A stretch of 64,000 nucleotides of DNA from Lachnospiraceae bacterium (GCA_017442585.1 JAFRZM010000040.1:62001-126000), one strand, 5' to 3'; shown: positions 1 to 9,344, numbered from the stretch's first letter. The notes: a model not told the origin generated them from the sequence alone. Made by a program: numbers and translations.

Positions 1-6
1 TCATAA

Positions 7-1077
7 TTATTCTGTAGCTTTTGCTTTCTTTGCAGTTTCCTTGTCATCCTTACCCTTAGCGTCTGTGGCCTTTTCTTCCGGCATAGGAAGATTATAATGT
101 TCACGAACTTTACGCTCTATCTCGTCACATACAGCTTTATTGTCTACGAGATACTGTTTCGCGTTCTCACGGCCCTGACCGATCTTCTCTCCGTTATATG
201 CATACCATGCGCCGGATTTATTAACTATATCTATATCAGATGCAAGATCAAGGAGGTCCCCTTCTTTTGAAATGCCCTTACCGAACATAATATCAAATTC
301 AGCTTCCTTAAACGGTGGTGCAATCTTATTCTTTACAATCTTGATACGTGTTCTGTTACCGGTTACTTCACCGCCCTGCTTTAATGATTCGATACGGCGT
401 ACATCCATTCTTACAGATGAATAGAACTTAAGCGCACGTCCACCGGTAGTTGTCTCAGGATTGCCAAACATTATACCAACCTTTTCACGTAACTGGTTAA
501 TAAAAATTACAACACAATTGGACTTTGCAATCACACCTGTAAGTTTTCTTAATGCCTGCGACATAAGTCTTGCCTGAAGTCCCACATGCGAATCACCCAT
601 ATCTCCTTCAAGTTCTGCCTTAGGAACAAGCGCTGCAACAGAATCAACTATAACGATATCAACAGCTCCGGAACGTACCATCGTCTCTGTGATTTCCAAT
701 GCCTGCTCTCCGTTATCCGGCTGTGATATATATAAGTTATCTATATCAACTCCGATATTCTTTGCATAGACCGGATCAAGTGCGTGCTCTGCGTCTATAA
801 ATCCTGCAATTCCACCGCGTTTTTGAACTTCCGCAACCATATGTAGTGCCACCGTAGTCTTACCACTGGATTCAGGTCCGTATATTTCAACTATACGTCC
901 CTTTGGAATACCGCCGAGTCCCAATGCAATATCAAGACTTATAGATCCTGTAGGAATTGTCTCAACATTCATATTAACTGCAGGATCACCGAGTTTCATA
1001 ACCGAACCTGCACCGTATGCTTTCTCTATCTGCGCTATGGCAGCATTTAATGCTTTTAATCTTTCTTCATTTGCCAT
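7..1077 (-). CDS. recA: RecA recombinase
   Basis: RecA polymerises on single-stranded DNA, catalyses homologous strand exchange and stimulates LexA self-cleavage. The 356-residue protein has the Walker A motif GPESSGKTT at about residues 42-50, the [11 protein letters not shown]alker B strand, and the conserved FINQLREK segment, and it ends in a charged Lys/Glu/Asp-rich tail. The start chosen is the ATG at 1077 ([10 protein letters not shown]), preceded by GGAG. The open frame extends further upstream, but that part lies in the promoter/operator region and does not resemble RecA. A vegetative-type promoter and two SOS boxes sit upstream, so LexA control is expected. The neighbouring trxA has its own terminator, so recA is probably monocistronic. 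Confidence 0.98.
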   Translation of the reverse strand: MANEERLKALNAAIAQIEKAYGAGSVMKLGDPAVNMNVETIPTGSISLDIALGLGGIPKGRIVEIYGPESSGKTTVALHMVAEVQKRGGIAGFIDAEHALDPVYAKNIGVDIDNLYISQPDNGEQALEITETMVRSGAVDIVIVDSVAALVPKAELEGDMGDSHVGLQARLMSQALRKLTGVIAKSNCVVIFINQLREKVGIMFGNPETTTGGRALKFYSSVRMDVRRIESLKQGGEVTGNRTRIKIVKNKIAPPFKEAEFDIMFGKGISKEGDLLDLASDIDIVNKSGAWYAYNGEKIGQGRENAKQYLVDNKAVCDEIERKVREHYNLPMPEEKATDAKGKDDKETAKKAKATE

Positions 1078-1095
1078 TTTAATTCTCCTTCGTTC

Positions 1096-1107
1096 GAACT
1101 TTCGTTC
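1096..1107 (-). promoter_or_regulatory. SOS (LexA) box 1 of recA
   Basis: GAACTTTCGTTC matches the Gram-positive LexA consensus GAAC-N4-GTTC perfectly. It lies 18 bases upstream of the recA start codon, just before the ribosome binding site and downstream of the predicted transcription start, so LexA bound here would act as a block to initiation or elongation. Confidence 0.8.
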
Positions 1108-1111
1108 CATT

Positions 1112-1123
1112 GAACTAATGTTC
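1112..1123 (-). promoter_or_regulatory. SOS (LexA) box 2 of recA
   Basis: GAACTAATGTTC is a second perfect GAAC-N4-GTTC site, 16 bp centre-to-centre from the first and immediately downstream of the predicted -10 element. On the coding strand it reads CGAACATTAGTTC. Confidence 0.85.
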
Positions 1124-1138
1124 GTTTTCTTTATAATT

Positions 1139-1167
1139 ATAATAAACAATTAACTTTTAAAAGTCAA
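1139..1167 (-). promoter_or_regulatory. recA promoter (sigma-A type)
   Basis: On the minus strand, TTGACT (1162-1167) is separated by exactly 17 bp from TATTAT (1139-1144). Transcription would begin near 1132, just upstream of the two SOS boxes. Confidence 0.75.
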
Positions 1168-1249
1168 CATTATTATGGAATAAAATATCGAATTTCGTCA
1201 AATAAAATTTTTATAAACTCGTAAGGCTTCCCCGAACAAATTATAAAAT

Positions 1250-1284
1250 ATTTATAAAAATAAGGTAGGGATATAATCCCTGCC
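1250..1284 (-). terminator. Terminator after trxA
   Basis: An inverted repeat (GGCAGGGAT pairing with ATCCCTACC, one G-U pair) at 1264-1284 is followed on the minus strand by TTATTTTTAT. It separates trxA from recA. Confidence 0.75.
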
Positions 1285-1298
1285 CCATTTAAAATACG

Positions 1299-1613
1299 CT
1301 ATTTAAGAAGATCAAGTACTTCGTCCTTTTCTATAAGACCTACCGAACGCTTAACTTCTTTTTCACCGTCAAAAACGATAAGTGTCGGTATGCTCATTAC
1401 ACGAAACTTCATTGCAAGGGCTTTGTCCTCATCGACATTTACTTTACCGACTATAAATTCGCTTCCGTCGCTTTCATTTGCAACTTCGTCTACTATAGGC
1501 GAAAGCGCTTTACACGGTCCGCACCATGTTGCCCAGAAATCAATAAGTACTTTCTTGCCTGCATTAACGACCTTTTCTTCGAAATTCTCTGAAGTGATAA
1601 CTATAGGTTCCAT
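1299..1613 (-). CDS. trxA: Thioredoxin
   Basis: Small cytoplasmic dithiol oxidoreductase that reduces disulfides in client enzymes and is recharged by thioredoxin reductase (not in this window). The 104-residue protein has the canonical active site WCGPCK at about residues 30-35, the preceding DFWATW strand, and the cis-proline loop MSIPTL. Length is normal for the family. The ATG at 1613 has an excellent AAAGGAGG site. The gene follows prfC by 28 bases on the same strand and is followed by a terminator, so it may be the last gene of a prfC-trxA unit. Confidence 0.95.
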   Translation of the reverse strand: MEPIVITSENFEEKVVNAGKKVLIDFWATWCGPCKALSPIVDEVANESDGSEFIVGKVNVDEDKALAMKFRVMSIPTLIVFDGEKEVKRSVGLIEKDEVLDLLK

Positions 1614-1641
1614 ATTCTGCCTCCTTTAAATTCTACACTTC

Positions 1642-3231
1642 CTAATCCTTATTGAATTCGAGAAGTTCAAGGCCTTTATTACGTTCGAGTGTCATCCTAA
1701 TGCTCCACTCATGAACAAATAAAAGCAGTGGATTACCTTTAAGGTCTTCGATTTTCTTCATATCCGAAGTACCGACAACCTTATCCATGTCTGTCGAACG
1801 GTCCTTTATCCAACGAATATACTCATAAGGAAGTGTTTCCATACTGATATCTACATTATACTCGTTTTGGAGTCTATATTTCAAGACGTCAAATTGAAGA
1901 ACTCCGACTACTCCGACTATAATCTCTTCGAGACCGCTGTTTAAATCTCTGAATATCTGAATTGCACCTTCTTGTGCAATCTGCTCGATACCTTTTGCGA
2001 ACTGTTTTCTCTTCATTGTATCTATCTGACGCACTCTGGCAAAATGCTCCGGCGCGAATGTAGGAATACCTTCAAAAGAAAACTTTTTCGATCCGGTAAG
2101 CAAAGTATCGCCTATTGAATATATGCCCGGATCAAATAATCCGATTATATCACCGGCATAAGCTTTATCTACTATCTTACGCTCTTCGGCCATCATCTGT
2201 GTCGGCTGCGAAAGCTTAACCGTCTTACCACCCTGTTTATGAAAGACTTCCATTCCCGCGTTAAACTCACCCGAAACTATTCTCATAAAGGCAATTCTGT
2301 CTCTATGAGCTTTATTCATATTTGCCTGAATCTTGAAAATGAATCCGGAGAAATCACTCGAGAATGGGTCTATCTCTCCCTCATCCGACATTCGAGGCAA
2401 CGGTGAATAAGTCATCTTAAGGAAATGCTTTAAAAATGTCTCCACACCGAAATTGGTAAGTGCCGATCCGAAGAATACAGGAGAAAGCTCTCCGTTTGTA
2501 ACCTTTTTCTGATCAAACTCCGCAGAAGCTCCATCCAAAAGTTCTATCTCTTCCATCAGCTTATCGTAAGCTTCTTCTCCGATAACATCTTTAATCGCCG
2601 GATCGTCTATATCAAAAAGCACTTCCTCGCCTTCTTTTGTACCCTTCATAGTATCAAAATAAAGCATTACCTTTCTTTCGTTTCTGTCGTAAACGCCCTT
2701 AAAATTCTTACCTGAACCTATAGGCCAATTAACAGGACAGGTAGCAATACCGAGCTCATTTTCAATCTCATCCAAAAGCTCAAACGTATCCCTGGCCTCA
2801 CGGTCCATCTTATTAATGAAAGTAAATATCGGAATATGTCTCATTACACAGACCTTAAAAAGCTTTCTTGTCTGTGCCTCAACACCCTTTGATCCATCAA
2901 TTACCATAACTGCAGAGTCCGCAGCCATAAGCGTACGATATGTATCTTCCGAGAAATCCTGGTGTCCCGGTGTATCAAGAATATTTATGCAATATCCGTC
3001 ATACTCAAACTGCAAAACTGAGGATGTAACCGAAATACCACGTTCCTTTTCAATTTCCATCCAGTCGGATACCGCATGCCTTGCAGTAGCCTTTCCTTTG
3101 ACGGAACCTGCCAAATTTATGGCTCCTCCGTAAAGCAAAAACTTCTCCGTAAGAGTCGTCTTACCGGCATCAGGGTGTGATATGATCGCAAATGTTCGGC
3201 GTCTTTCAATTTCTTCTCTAATGTCTGTCAT
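1642..3231 (-). CDS. prfC: Peptide chain release factor 3
   Basis: Translational GTPase that removes RF1/RF2 from the ribosome after peptide release. The 529-residue protein starts with the RF3-typical sequence FAIISHPDAGKTTLTEK, which contains the G1 P-loop. It continues with the DTPGHQDF G3 motif and the NKMDRE G4 motif, then RF3-type domains II and III ending in MTLERNKGLELLEF. Length and order match RF3 rather than EF-G, which would be near 700 residues. The ATG at 3231 has GAGG at good spacing. Confidence 0.96.
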   Translation of the reverse strand: MTDIREEIERRRTFAIISHPDAGKTTLTEKFLLYGGAINLAGSVKGKATARHAVSDWMEIEKERGISVTSSVLQFEYDGYCINILDTPGHQDFSEDTYRTLMAADSAVMVIDGSKGVEAQTRKLFKVCVMRHIPIFTFINKMDREARDTFELLDEIENELGIATCPVNWPIGSGKNFKGVYDRNERKVMLYFDTMKGTKEGEEVLFDIDDPAIKDVIGEEAYDKLMEEIELLDGASAEFDQKKVTNGELSPVFFGSALTNFGVETFLKHFLKMTYSPLPRMSDEGEIDPFSSDFSGFIFKIQANMNKAHRDRIAFMRIVSGEFNAGMEVFHKQGGKTVKLSQPTQMMAEERKIVDKAYAGDIIGLFDPGIYSIGDTLLTGSKKFSFEGIPTFAPEHFARVRQIDTMKRKQFAKGIEQIAQEGAIQIFRDLNSGLEEIIVGVVGVLQFDVLKYRLQNEYNVDISMETLPYEYIRWIKDRSTDMDKVVGTSDMKKIEDLKGNPLLLFVHEWSIRMTLERNKGLELLEFNKD

Positions 3232-3314
3232 GTTTATTCCTCTTATATCCTAAACTATATATCTATATGTGTTTTCAAGTAATTTCAAAACACAAAGTTT
3301 CATTTTCAACAATA

Positions 3315-3342
3315 AAGCAGTATGAGAAATCTCATACTGCTT
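3315..3342 (-). terminator. Terminator after rpsU
   Basis: A perfect 13-bp inverted repeat (AAGCAGTATGAGA and its complement) with a 2-base centre follows the rpsU stop codon and continues into TTTATTGTT on the minus strand. The T-tract is moderate. Confidence 0.7.
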
Positions 3343-3351
3343 ATGTAATAC

Positions 3352-3528
3352 TTAGTTGTATTTACGCTTTCTGGCTGCTTCAGACTTCTTTTTGCGTCTT
3401 ACGCTTGGCTTCTCGTAATGCTCTCTCTTACGAATCTCCTGCTGAATACCTGCCTTTGCACAGTTTCTCTTAAATCTACGTAACGCACTATCTAAAGTCT
3501 CGTTCTCTTTTACGATAACATTTGACAT
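3352..3528 (-). CDS. rpsU: 30S ribosomal protein S21
   Basis: Basic 58-residue small-subunit protein. The sequence [20 protein letters not shown] followed by a Lys/Arg-rich tail ([15 protein letters not shown]) is diagnostic of bacterial S21. The frame is open further upstream, but the ATG at 3528 is chosen because the protein begins there with family-typical sequence. An AGGA lies 9-10 bases before it and a GGAGGGAGG tract about 14 bases before it. It is transcribed alone, between its own promoter and a strong hairpin. Confidence 0.96.
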   Translation of the reverse strand: MSNVIVKENETLDSALRRFKRNCAKAGIQQEIRKREHYEKPSVRRKKKSEAARKRKYN

Positions 3529-3608
3529 AGTCTCAATCCTAACCTCCCTCCAGTTGTGAAATTGTGCACTTTCAACTGTTTGGGTAAAAAACTCATTGCA
3601 CAAAATAT

Positions 3609-3638
3609 ATTGTATAACAAATCAATATATTTCGTCAA
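3609..3638 (-). promoter_or_regulatory. rpsU promoter (sigma-A type)
   Basis: TTGACG (3633-3638) and TACAAT (3609-3614) on the minus strand are separated by 18 bp. The element lies between the alaS stop codon and rpsU, in an AT-rich gap. Confidence 0.65.
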
Positions 3639-3661
3639 GTATTTTATTTAAGATAATTAAA

Positions 3662-6331
3662 CTATTTTATCTGTGTTTTAAGAACTTCTTCAGCCTTTGC
3701 AAGGCAATCAGCAATACCTGCAGGATTCTTACCGCCGGCTTGAGCCATATTTGGTCTTCCGCCACCGCCTCCACCTACGAGTGAAGCGATTTCTTTTATA
3801 AGGTTGCCTGCATGTGCGCCCTTTGCCATAGCGGCATCTGTTGCCATTGTAATAAGATTAACCTTGCCTTCAAATGAGGATGCAAGCACGATAACCGCAC
3901 AGTCCTTGCCTTCTTTTAAGGAATCTCCAAGTTCGCGAAGGTTATTCATATCTACGTTGTCTACCGCACGTGCGATAAGAGTTACACCGTTAACTTCCAC
4001 ATTATCGTCTGCCGCATTGTTTAATGCTTCCTTTGCAGCCTTGCTCTTTAATGATTCATTCTCCGATGAAAGTTCTTTCATTTCAGTCATCATATGAGAT
4101 AATCTGTCGCATAATGTCTGCGGTGTGGCTTTTACTATAGTTGCTGCCTTATTTAATTCTTCTTCAAGGTTCTTATAATACTTAAGAACATTGTCACCGG
4201 TTAAAGCTTCGATTCTTCTTACACCTGCAGCAACACCCGCTTCTGAGATAATCTTAAATGCAACTATATCAGCTGTATTCTTAACATGTGTACCACCACA
4301 TAATTCCTTTGAGAAATCTCCCATCGATACAACACGTACCGAATCACCGTATTTCTCACCAAAAAGTGCCATTGCACCGCTCTTCTTAGCATCTTCGATG
4401 CTCATAACTGCGGTATTTACATCCAAAGCTTCTCTTATCTTCTCGTTTACTATTTCTTCAACCTTGCGGATTTCTTCAGGTTCAAGCGCTTTAAAGTGTG
4501 AGAAGTCGAATCTTGTACGTTCACCATCCTGGTAAGAACCTGCCTGCTCTACATGGCTTCCGAGAACTTCTCTTAAAGCCTTCTGTAAAAGGTGCGTTGC
4601 GGAGTGGTTTGCACAAGTTAATCGTCTGTTTGTCGGACATACATTCAAAGATGCCATATCGCCAACCTTTATCATACCGGACTTAACATATCCGTTATGT
4701 GCGAAACGATTACCTGCAACCTTAACTGTCTCTGTAACAACAAATTCACCGTCACCGACTTTGATTACACCCTTGTCTCCGACCTGACCACCCATGGTAG
4801 CATAGAACGGAGTCTTTCCTACTATAACAGAACCCTTATCGCCGTCCGATAACGCTTCTGTTAAAGAACCATCGCCATCTTCAAACTTAACAAGTGACAA
4901 AATCTTATCTTCTGAGGCGAGTCTGTCATATCCGATAAATTCTGTTGTAATCGAACTATCAATATCTTCATATATAGTTGCGTCAGCACCCATATAGTTT
5001 GTTGTCTTTCTTGCCGCACGAGCCTTCTTACGCTGCTCTTCCATGCAGGACTTAAATCCGTCTTCGTCAACGCCGAAATTGCGCTCTGCAAGAATCTCTA
5101 TTGTAAGATCAAGCGGGAATCCATATGTATCGTAAAGCTTAAATGCATCCTCACCGGATAAAGTGCTTTTACCTGATGCTTTTAAACCGTCTTCCATTTC
5201 TGAAAGAATGGAAAGACCCTGGTCTATAGTCTTTGCAAAAGCACGCTCTTCCTCGGTAAATACCTTGAGAATGAATTCTTTCTTCTCTTCAAGCTCCGGG
5301 TATCCGTCCTTACACTCGTCAATTACAGTCTTACATAACTCTGATAAGAATTCTTTATTTACACCGAGCATTCTTCCGTGACGTGCCGCACGACGGATAA
5401 GACGACGTAAAACATATCCTCTTCCTTCATTTGAAGGCATAACACCATCAGAAATAAGGAATGTCGATGATCTTATATGATCCGTGATAACGCGGATAGA
5501 TACGTCATCCTTCTCGTTCGCGTTATATGTCTTGCCTGTAAGCTCGCAAACTTTATTTCTTATAGCCTTCATTGTATCGATATCGTATACAGACTCTGCA
5601 TCCTGCACAACAAGTGCTAAACGCTCAAGACCCATACCTGTATCGATGTTCTTATTCTCAAGCAAAGTATAATTACCCTTGCCATCGCCTTCATACTGTG
5701 TGAATACGTCATTCCATACTTCCATGAAACGATCGCACTCGCAACCTACCTTACAGTCAGGCTTTCCGCATCCGTACTTCTCGCCTCTGTCATAGTAAAT
5801 CTCCGAACAAGGACCGCAAGGACCTGCACCGTGCTCCCAGAAGTTATCGCACTTACCGTTCTCATCACGATAGAATCTTGTGATTTTCTCAGCAGGTACG
5901 CCTATAACATCGGTCCAGATCTTAAATGCTTCATCATCTTCACAATAAATTGAAGGATAAAGTCTGTCCTTCTCCAAACCTACAACTTCAGTTAAAAACT
6001 CCCACGAAAACTTAAGAGCTTCTTCCTTGAAATAATCGCCGAAAGAAAAGTTTCCAAGCATTTCAAAGAATGTAAGATGGCGGGCTGTCTTACCTACGTT
6101 ATCGATATCACCCGTTCTTACACACTTCTGACATGTAGAAACTCTCTTTGAAGGTGGAACTTCCTTGCCCGTAAAGTACGGCTTTAAAGGAGCCATACCC
6201 GCATTGATAAGAAGTAAACTGTTATCATTATGCGGAACGAGCGAAAAGCTCTTCATTATGTAGTGACCATTCTTTTCAAAATAGTCAAGGAACATACGTC
6301 TAAGTTCATTGACTCCGTAATACTTTCTCAA
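3662..6331 (-). CDS. alaS: Alanyl-tRNA synthetase
   Basis: Class II synthetase that charges tRNA-Ala and edits mischarged Ser/Gly. The 889-residue protein has the catalytic core (ARHLTFFEMLGNFSFGDYFK, and GRGYVLRRLIRRAARHGR). The editing domain has the zinc-binding HxxxH in ANHSATHLL and the CGGTHV motif. The C-terminal DHHA1-type domain is Gly-rich (VGGGGGGRPNMAQAGG). Translation starts at a TTG codon (6329-6331), supported by GGAGGG 7-8 bases upstream and by the conserved N-terminus NELRRMFLDYFEKNGH. It follows a small membrane-protein gene by about 40 bases. No T-box leader is present. Confidence 0.97.
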   Translation of the reverse strand: MRKYYGVNELRRMFLDYFEKNGHYIMKSFSLVPHNDNSLLLINAGMAPLKPYFTGKEVPPSKRVSTCQKCVRTGDIDNVGKTARHLTFFEMLGNFSFGDYFKEEALKFSWEFLTEVVGLEKDRLYPSIYCEDDEAFKIWTDVIGVPAEKITRFYRDENGKCDNFWEHGAGPCGPCSEIYYDRGEKYGCGKPDCKVGCECDRFMEVWNDVFTQYEGDGKGNYTLLENKNIDTGMGLERLALVVQDAESVYDIDTMKAIRNKVCELTGKTYNANEKDDVSIRVITDHIRSSTFLISDGVMPSNEGRGYVLRRLIRRAARHGRMLGVNKEFLSELCKTVIDECKDGYPELEEKKEFILKVFTEEERAFAKTIDQGLSILSEMEDGLKASGKSTLSGEDAFKLYDTYGFPLDLTIEILAERNFGVDEDGFKSCMEEQRKKARAARKTTNYMGADATIYEDIDSSITTEFIGYDRLASEDKILSLVKFEDGDGSLTEALSDGDKGSVIVGKTPFYATMGGQVGDKGVIKVGDGEFVVTETVKVAGNRFAHNGYVKSGMIKVGDMASLNVCPTNRRLTCANHSATHLLQKALREVLGSHVEQAGSYQDGERTRFDFSHFKALEPEEIRKVEEIVNEKIREALDVNTAVMSIEDAKKSGAMALFGEKYGDSVRVVSMGDFSKELCGGTHVKNTADIVAFKIISEAGVAAGVRRIEALTGDNVLKYYKNLEEELNKAATIVKATPQTLCDRLSHMMTEMKELSSENESLKSKAAKEALNNAADDNVEVNGVTLIARAVDNVDMNNLRELGDSLKEGKDCAVIVLASSFEGKVNLITMATDAAMAKGAHAGNLIKEIASLVGGGGGGRPNMAQAGGKNPAGIADCLAKAEEVLKTQIK

Positions 6332-6372
6332 AATATATTCCCTCCGAACCCTAGTGGTTTTACTGCGCAGAA

Positions 6373-6522
6373 TTATTTGTTCTCTTCTACGACTTCCTTG
6401 GATTTTTTCTTTTTATATACGATAACGCCGAGTACCGCACCGATTGCAGCAGCAAGTGTATATAAGCCAACCATAATAATCTCATATGCGAACTCGCTCA
6501 AAAACTTTAATAAATTATCCAT
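6373..6522 (-). CDS. Small single-span membrane protein
   Basis: A 49-residue gene read directly from the sequence. The ATG at 6522 is preceded by a perfect AAGGAGG at 7-8 bases, and the frame ends with TAA at 6373. The product has a short amphipathic start (MDNLLKFLSEFAYEII), one hydrophobic span at about residues 16-36 containing an AAAIGAVLG small-residue stretch, then KKKKSK and an acidic tail. The positive-inside rule predicts an outside N-terminus and a cytoplasmic C-terminus. It lies about 40 bases upstream of alaS on the same strand and is probably cotranscribed with it. No function is recognised. It is unlikely to be chance, given the strong ribosome binding site and clean membrane topology. 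Confidence 0.75.
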   Translation of the reverse strand: MDNLLKFLSEFAYEIIMVGLYTLAAAIGAVLGVIVYKKKKSKEVVEENK

Positions 6523-6583
6523 AAGTTATCCTCCTTATAAAAAGAAAATATAAAAACACACGTTGATTATAGACCAAATGGCT

Positions 6584-7054
6584 TTAAGTTTCAACATTGG
6601 GCACAAGATTTTCGCCTTCTGATGCTTTTACCGCCAGGCTGTCGCAACGTTCATTATACTCATGACCTGCATGGCCCTTTACCCAGACATATTTAACATT
6701 ATGCACCGCAACCGCTTTAAGAAGTCTTTCCCAAAGATCGCGATTCTTTACTTTTTTCTTATCTTTCTTGACGAAATCATGCGTTTTCCAATAATCAATC
6801 CAGTTTTCATTAAATGCATCAATTACGTATTTTGAATCCGAGGTAAAAGTTACATCACAAGGTTTAATCAAGGCTTCAAAGCCCACTATTGCACCAAGTA
6901 ACTCCATCCTGTTATTCGTCGTCATCGAAAAACCTTCTGAAAATTCTCTTATATGCTCCTGTCCGTCAGGGGCTACATATCTTACGATTGTTCCGTAACC
7001 ACCCGGTCCCGGATTGCCCCTGGACGAACCGTCCGAGTAAATCTCAACATGCAT
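6584..7054 (-). CDS. rnhA: Ribonuclease HI
   Basis: Cleaves the RNA strand of RNA-DNA hybrids. The 156-residue protein has the four RNase H acidic residues in context: SDGSSRGNPGPGGYG (first Asp), NRMELLGA (Glu), FTSDSKYV (Asp) and NERCDSLA (Asp). The KGHAGHEYNERCD segment carries the conserved His. Its start codon overlaps the nfnB stop codon by one base (TAATG), so it is translationally coupled to nfnB. The functional link to the redox genes is not obvious. Confidence 0.96.
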   Translation of the reverse strand: MHVEIYSDGSSRGNPGPGGYGTIVRYVAPDGQEHIREFSEGFSMTTNNRMELLGAIVGFEALIKPCDVTFTSDSKYVIDAFNENWIDYWKTHDFVKKDKKKVKNRDLWERLLKAVAVHNVKYVWVKGHAGHEYNERCDSLAVKASEGENLVPNVET

Positions 7055-8442
7055 TATTGATTCCTCTTATTAACATACTCCATGATACCTCGAGCAGCTG
7101 TCTTTCCTGCTCCCATAGCAAGAATTACCGTTGCCGCACCTGTTACCGCATCACCGCCTGCGAAAACGCCGTCTTTTTCTGTCATCGCGCTTTCTTCATT
7201 AATAACGATGCATTTACGCTTATTAATCGTAAGTCCCGGTGTAGAACTTGAAATAAGCGGATTAGGCGATGTACCAAGCGACATAATTACCATATCACAT
7301 TCTATCTCAAATTCAGAACCCTTAACTTCTACCGGTGATCTTCTTCCCGATTCATCAGGCTCTCCAAGTTCCATTCTTATGCATCTTATACCGCGTACAA
7401 ATCCGTTTTCATCGGTTAAAATCTCTGTCGGATTTGTTAAGAGGTTAAAGATAATACCCTCTTCTTTTGCATGATGTACTTCTTCAACTCTTGCAGGAAG
7501 TTCTGCCTCGGATCTTCTATATACAATAGTTGTCTTTGCGCCAAGTCGAAGTGCTGTACGTGCGGCATCCATCGCGACGTTTCCGCCACCTACAACGACA
7601 GCGTTTTTACCTCGCATAATCGGTGTCTTATAATCCTTATAAGCCTTCATAAGATTGTTTCTTGTAAGGTACTCATTGGCAGAGAATACACCCTTTGCAT
7701 TTTCGCCAGGAATACCCATAAACTTCGGAAGACCTGCACCGGAACCGATAAACACGGCCGAGAATCCTTCCTTTTCCATAAGTTCATCTATTGTAACAGA
7801 CTTTCCTATTATGACATCTGTCTCAATCTTTACACCTAATGCCTTAAGCTTTTCTACTTCCTTCTTAACAATCTTTTCCTTAGGAAGACGGAACTCCGGA
7901 ATACCGTATACAAGTACTCCGCCAGCTTCATGAAGGGCTTCAAATATAGTAACATCAAAGCCTGCACGAATAAGGTCGCCCGCACAAGTTAATCCTGCAG
8001 GGCCGGAACCTACAACAGCAACCTTTATGCCATTCTTTGGTGCTTCAACTTTTTTAACAAGATTATGCTCCAATGCATAATCAGCAACAAATCGCTCAAG
8101 CTTTCCTATCGCTACAGCTTCGCCCTTGATGCCTCTTATGCACTTTCCTTCACACTGAGATTCCTGCGGACATACTCTTCCGCATACTGCAGGAAGTGCA
8201 GATGATTCGGAAATCACATCATATGCTCCCGCAAAATCTCTTTCCTTTATTTTCTTTATAAATCCCGGAATATTGATTGAAACAGGGCACCCGCTTACAC
8301 ACTGGGGATTCTTACACTCAAGACAACGTGAAGCTTCTTTTACTGCCTCTTCTTCATTATAACCGAGACATACTTCTTCAAAATTAGTGGCACGTACCTT
8401 AGGATCCTGCTCACGTACCTTTACTCTTGTCATATCTTCCAT
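7054..8442 (-). CDS. nfnB: NfnB-like NADP-binding flavoprotein (GltB/GltD family)
   Basis: Likely large subunit of the electron-bifurcating transhydrogenase NfnAB, which couples reduced ferredoxin plus NADH to reduction of two NADP+. The 462-residue protein has N-terminal cysteine clusters for two [4Fe-4S] centres (CLECKNPQCVSGCPV and CGRVCPQESQCEGKC). It then has an FAD-binding GSGPAGLTCAGDL motif near residue 150 and an NADP-binding GGGNVAMDAARTA motif. A stand-alone glutamate synthase small chain looks similar. The adjacent NfnA-type subunit, overlapping by one base (TAATG), and the absence of a GltB large subunit favour NfnB. Confidence 0.9.
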   Translation of the reverse strand: MEDMTRVKVREQDPKVRATNFEEVCLGYNEEEAVKEASRCLECKNPQCVSGCPVSINIPGFIKKIKERDFAGAYDVISESSALPAVCGRVCPQESQCEGKCIRGIKGEAVAIGKLERFVADYALEHNLVKKVEAPKNGIKVAVVGSGPAGLTCAGDLIRAGFDVTIFEALHEAGGVLVYGIPEFRLPKEKIVKKEVEKLKALGVKIETDVIIGKSVTIDELMEKEGFSAVFIGSGAGLPKFMGIPGENAKGVFSANEYLTRNNLMKAYKDYKTPIMRGKNAVVVGGGNVAMDAARTALRLGAKTTIVYRRSEAELPARVEEVHHAKEEGIIFNLLTNPTEILTDENGFVRGIRCIRMELGEPDESGRRSPVEVKGSEFEIECDMVIMSLGTSPNPLISSSTPGLTINKRKCIVINEESAMTEKDGVFAGGDAVTGAATVILAMGAGKTAARGIMEYVNKRNQ

Positions 8443-9326
8443 TATTTTTCACCACCGCACATTCCGCATCCGCCGTGATGTGTATCACCCTCACGAAGCT
8501 TTAAAAGTGCTCTTCCTTCTTCAGTCTTATAAAGCGATTGTCTGCTCATTGCACCGTCAAAATCAACCAAATGTCCGTCAAACTCAGGACCGTCAACACA
8601 TGCAAACTTAACTTCGTTATTAACAAGGAGTCTGCATGCTCCGCACATTCCTGTTCCGTCAACCATTATAGGATTCATGGAAACAATAGTCTTAAGATCA
8701 TATTTCTTTGTTGTAAGACATACAAACTTCATCATAATAAGTGGACCTATTGCAACGCAAACATCATAACGATTTCCTTTTGCAATCAAATCCTCGATAA
8801 GATTTGTAACCATTCCCTTAAATCCATAGCTTCCGTCATCCGTCGCAATATATACATTGGATGCTGCAGCTCTCATTTCATCTTCCATGATAAGGATATC
8901 TTTAGTCTTTGCACCGATTATAACATCTACATCGATACCTTTTTCATGAAGATACTTGGCCTGCGGATATACAGGTGCAGTGCCTACGCCACCCGCAACA
9001 AAGAGAATCTTCTTTCCCTTAATTGCGTCGATATCTGTTACAAGTTCAGAAGCATTACCGAGCGGTCCCACAACATCAAGAAATGCATCACCCTTTTTCA
9101 TGTGAATCATTTCCTCTGAAGATGCACCTACTGCCTGGATGCATAACGTAACTGTTTCTTTTTCTCTGTCATAATCACATATAGTAAGCGGAATTCTTTC
9201 TCCTTCTTCATCTTTTCTTACAATAAGAAACTGTCCCGGAAGACAAGACGCCGCAACTCTCGGTGCTTTTACCACCATAAGGCTTATATTGGCATTGAGC
9301 ATTCTCTGCTCCAATATTTCGTACAT
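8442..9326 (-). CDS. nfnA: NfnA-like FAD/NAD-binding iron-sulfur subunit
   Basis: Likely small subunit of NfnAB, homologous to dihydroorotate dehydrogenase electron-transfer subunit PyrK. The 294-residue protein has an FAD domain (PLTICDYD), an NAD-binding motif (VAGGVGTAPVYPQAKYL), and a [2Fe-2S] site (MCGACRLLVNNEVKFACVDG) with its following FDGHLVDFD. The extra His/Cys-rich tail HHGGCGMCGG at the end is of unknown role. No pyrD lies nearby, and the overlapping downstream partner is NfnB-like, so a pyrimidine role is unlikely. The start has AAAGGAG. Confidence 0.9.
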   Translation of the reverse strand: MYEILEQRMLNANISLMVVKAPRVAASCLPGQFLIVRKDEEGERIPLTICDYDREKETVTLCIQAVGASSEEMIHMKKGDAFLDVVGPLGNASELVTDIDAIKGKKILFVAGGVGTAPVYPQAKYLHEKGIDVDVIIGAKTKDILIMEDEMRAAASNVYIATDDGSYGFKGMVTNLIEDLIAKGNRYDVCVAIGPLIMMKFVCLTTKKYDLKTIVSMNPIMVDGTGMCGACRLLVNNEVKFACVDGPEFDGHLVDFDGAMSRQSLYKTEEGRALLKLREGDTHHGGCGMCGGEK

Positions 9327-9344
9327 ATTGCTGCTCCTTTATGA

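Noticed and set aside
7..1149. Longer recA reading frame starting 24 codons upstream
   Set aside because: The extension runs through the two SOS boxes and the promoter -10 region and is unlike RecA. The ATG at 1077 has a proper ribosome binding site.
8538..9119. 193-residue open frame on the plus strand opposite nfnA
   Set aside because: It lies entirely antisense to a well-supported gene, has no ribosome binding site, and its sequence is biased in the manner of an antisense shadow.
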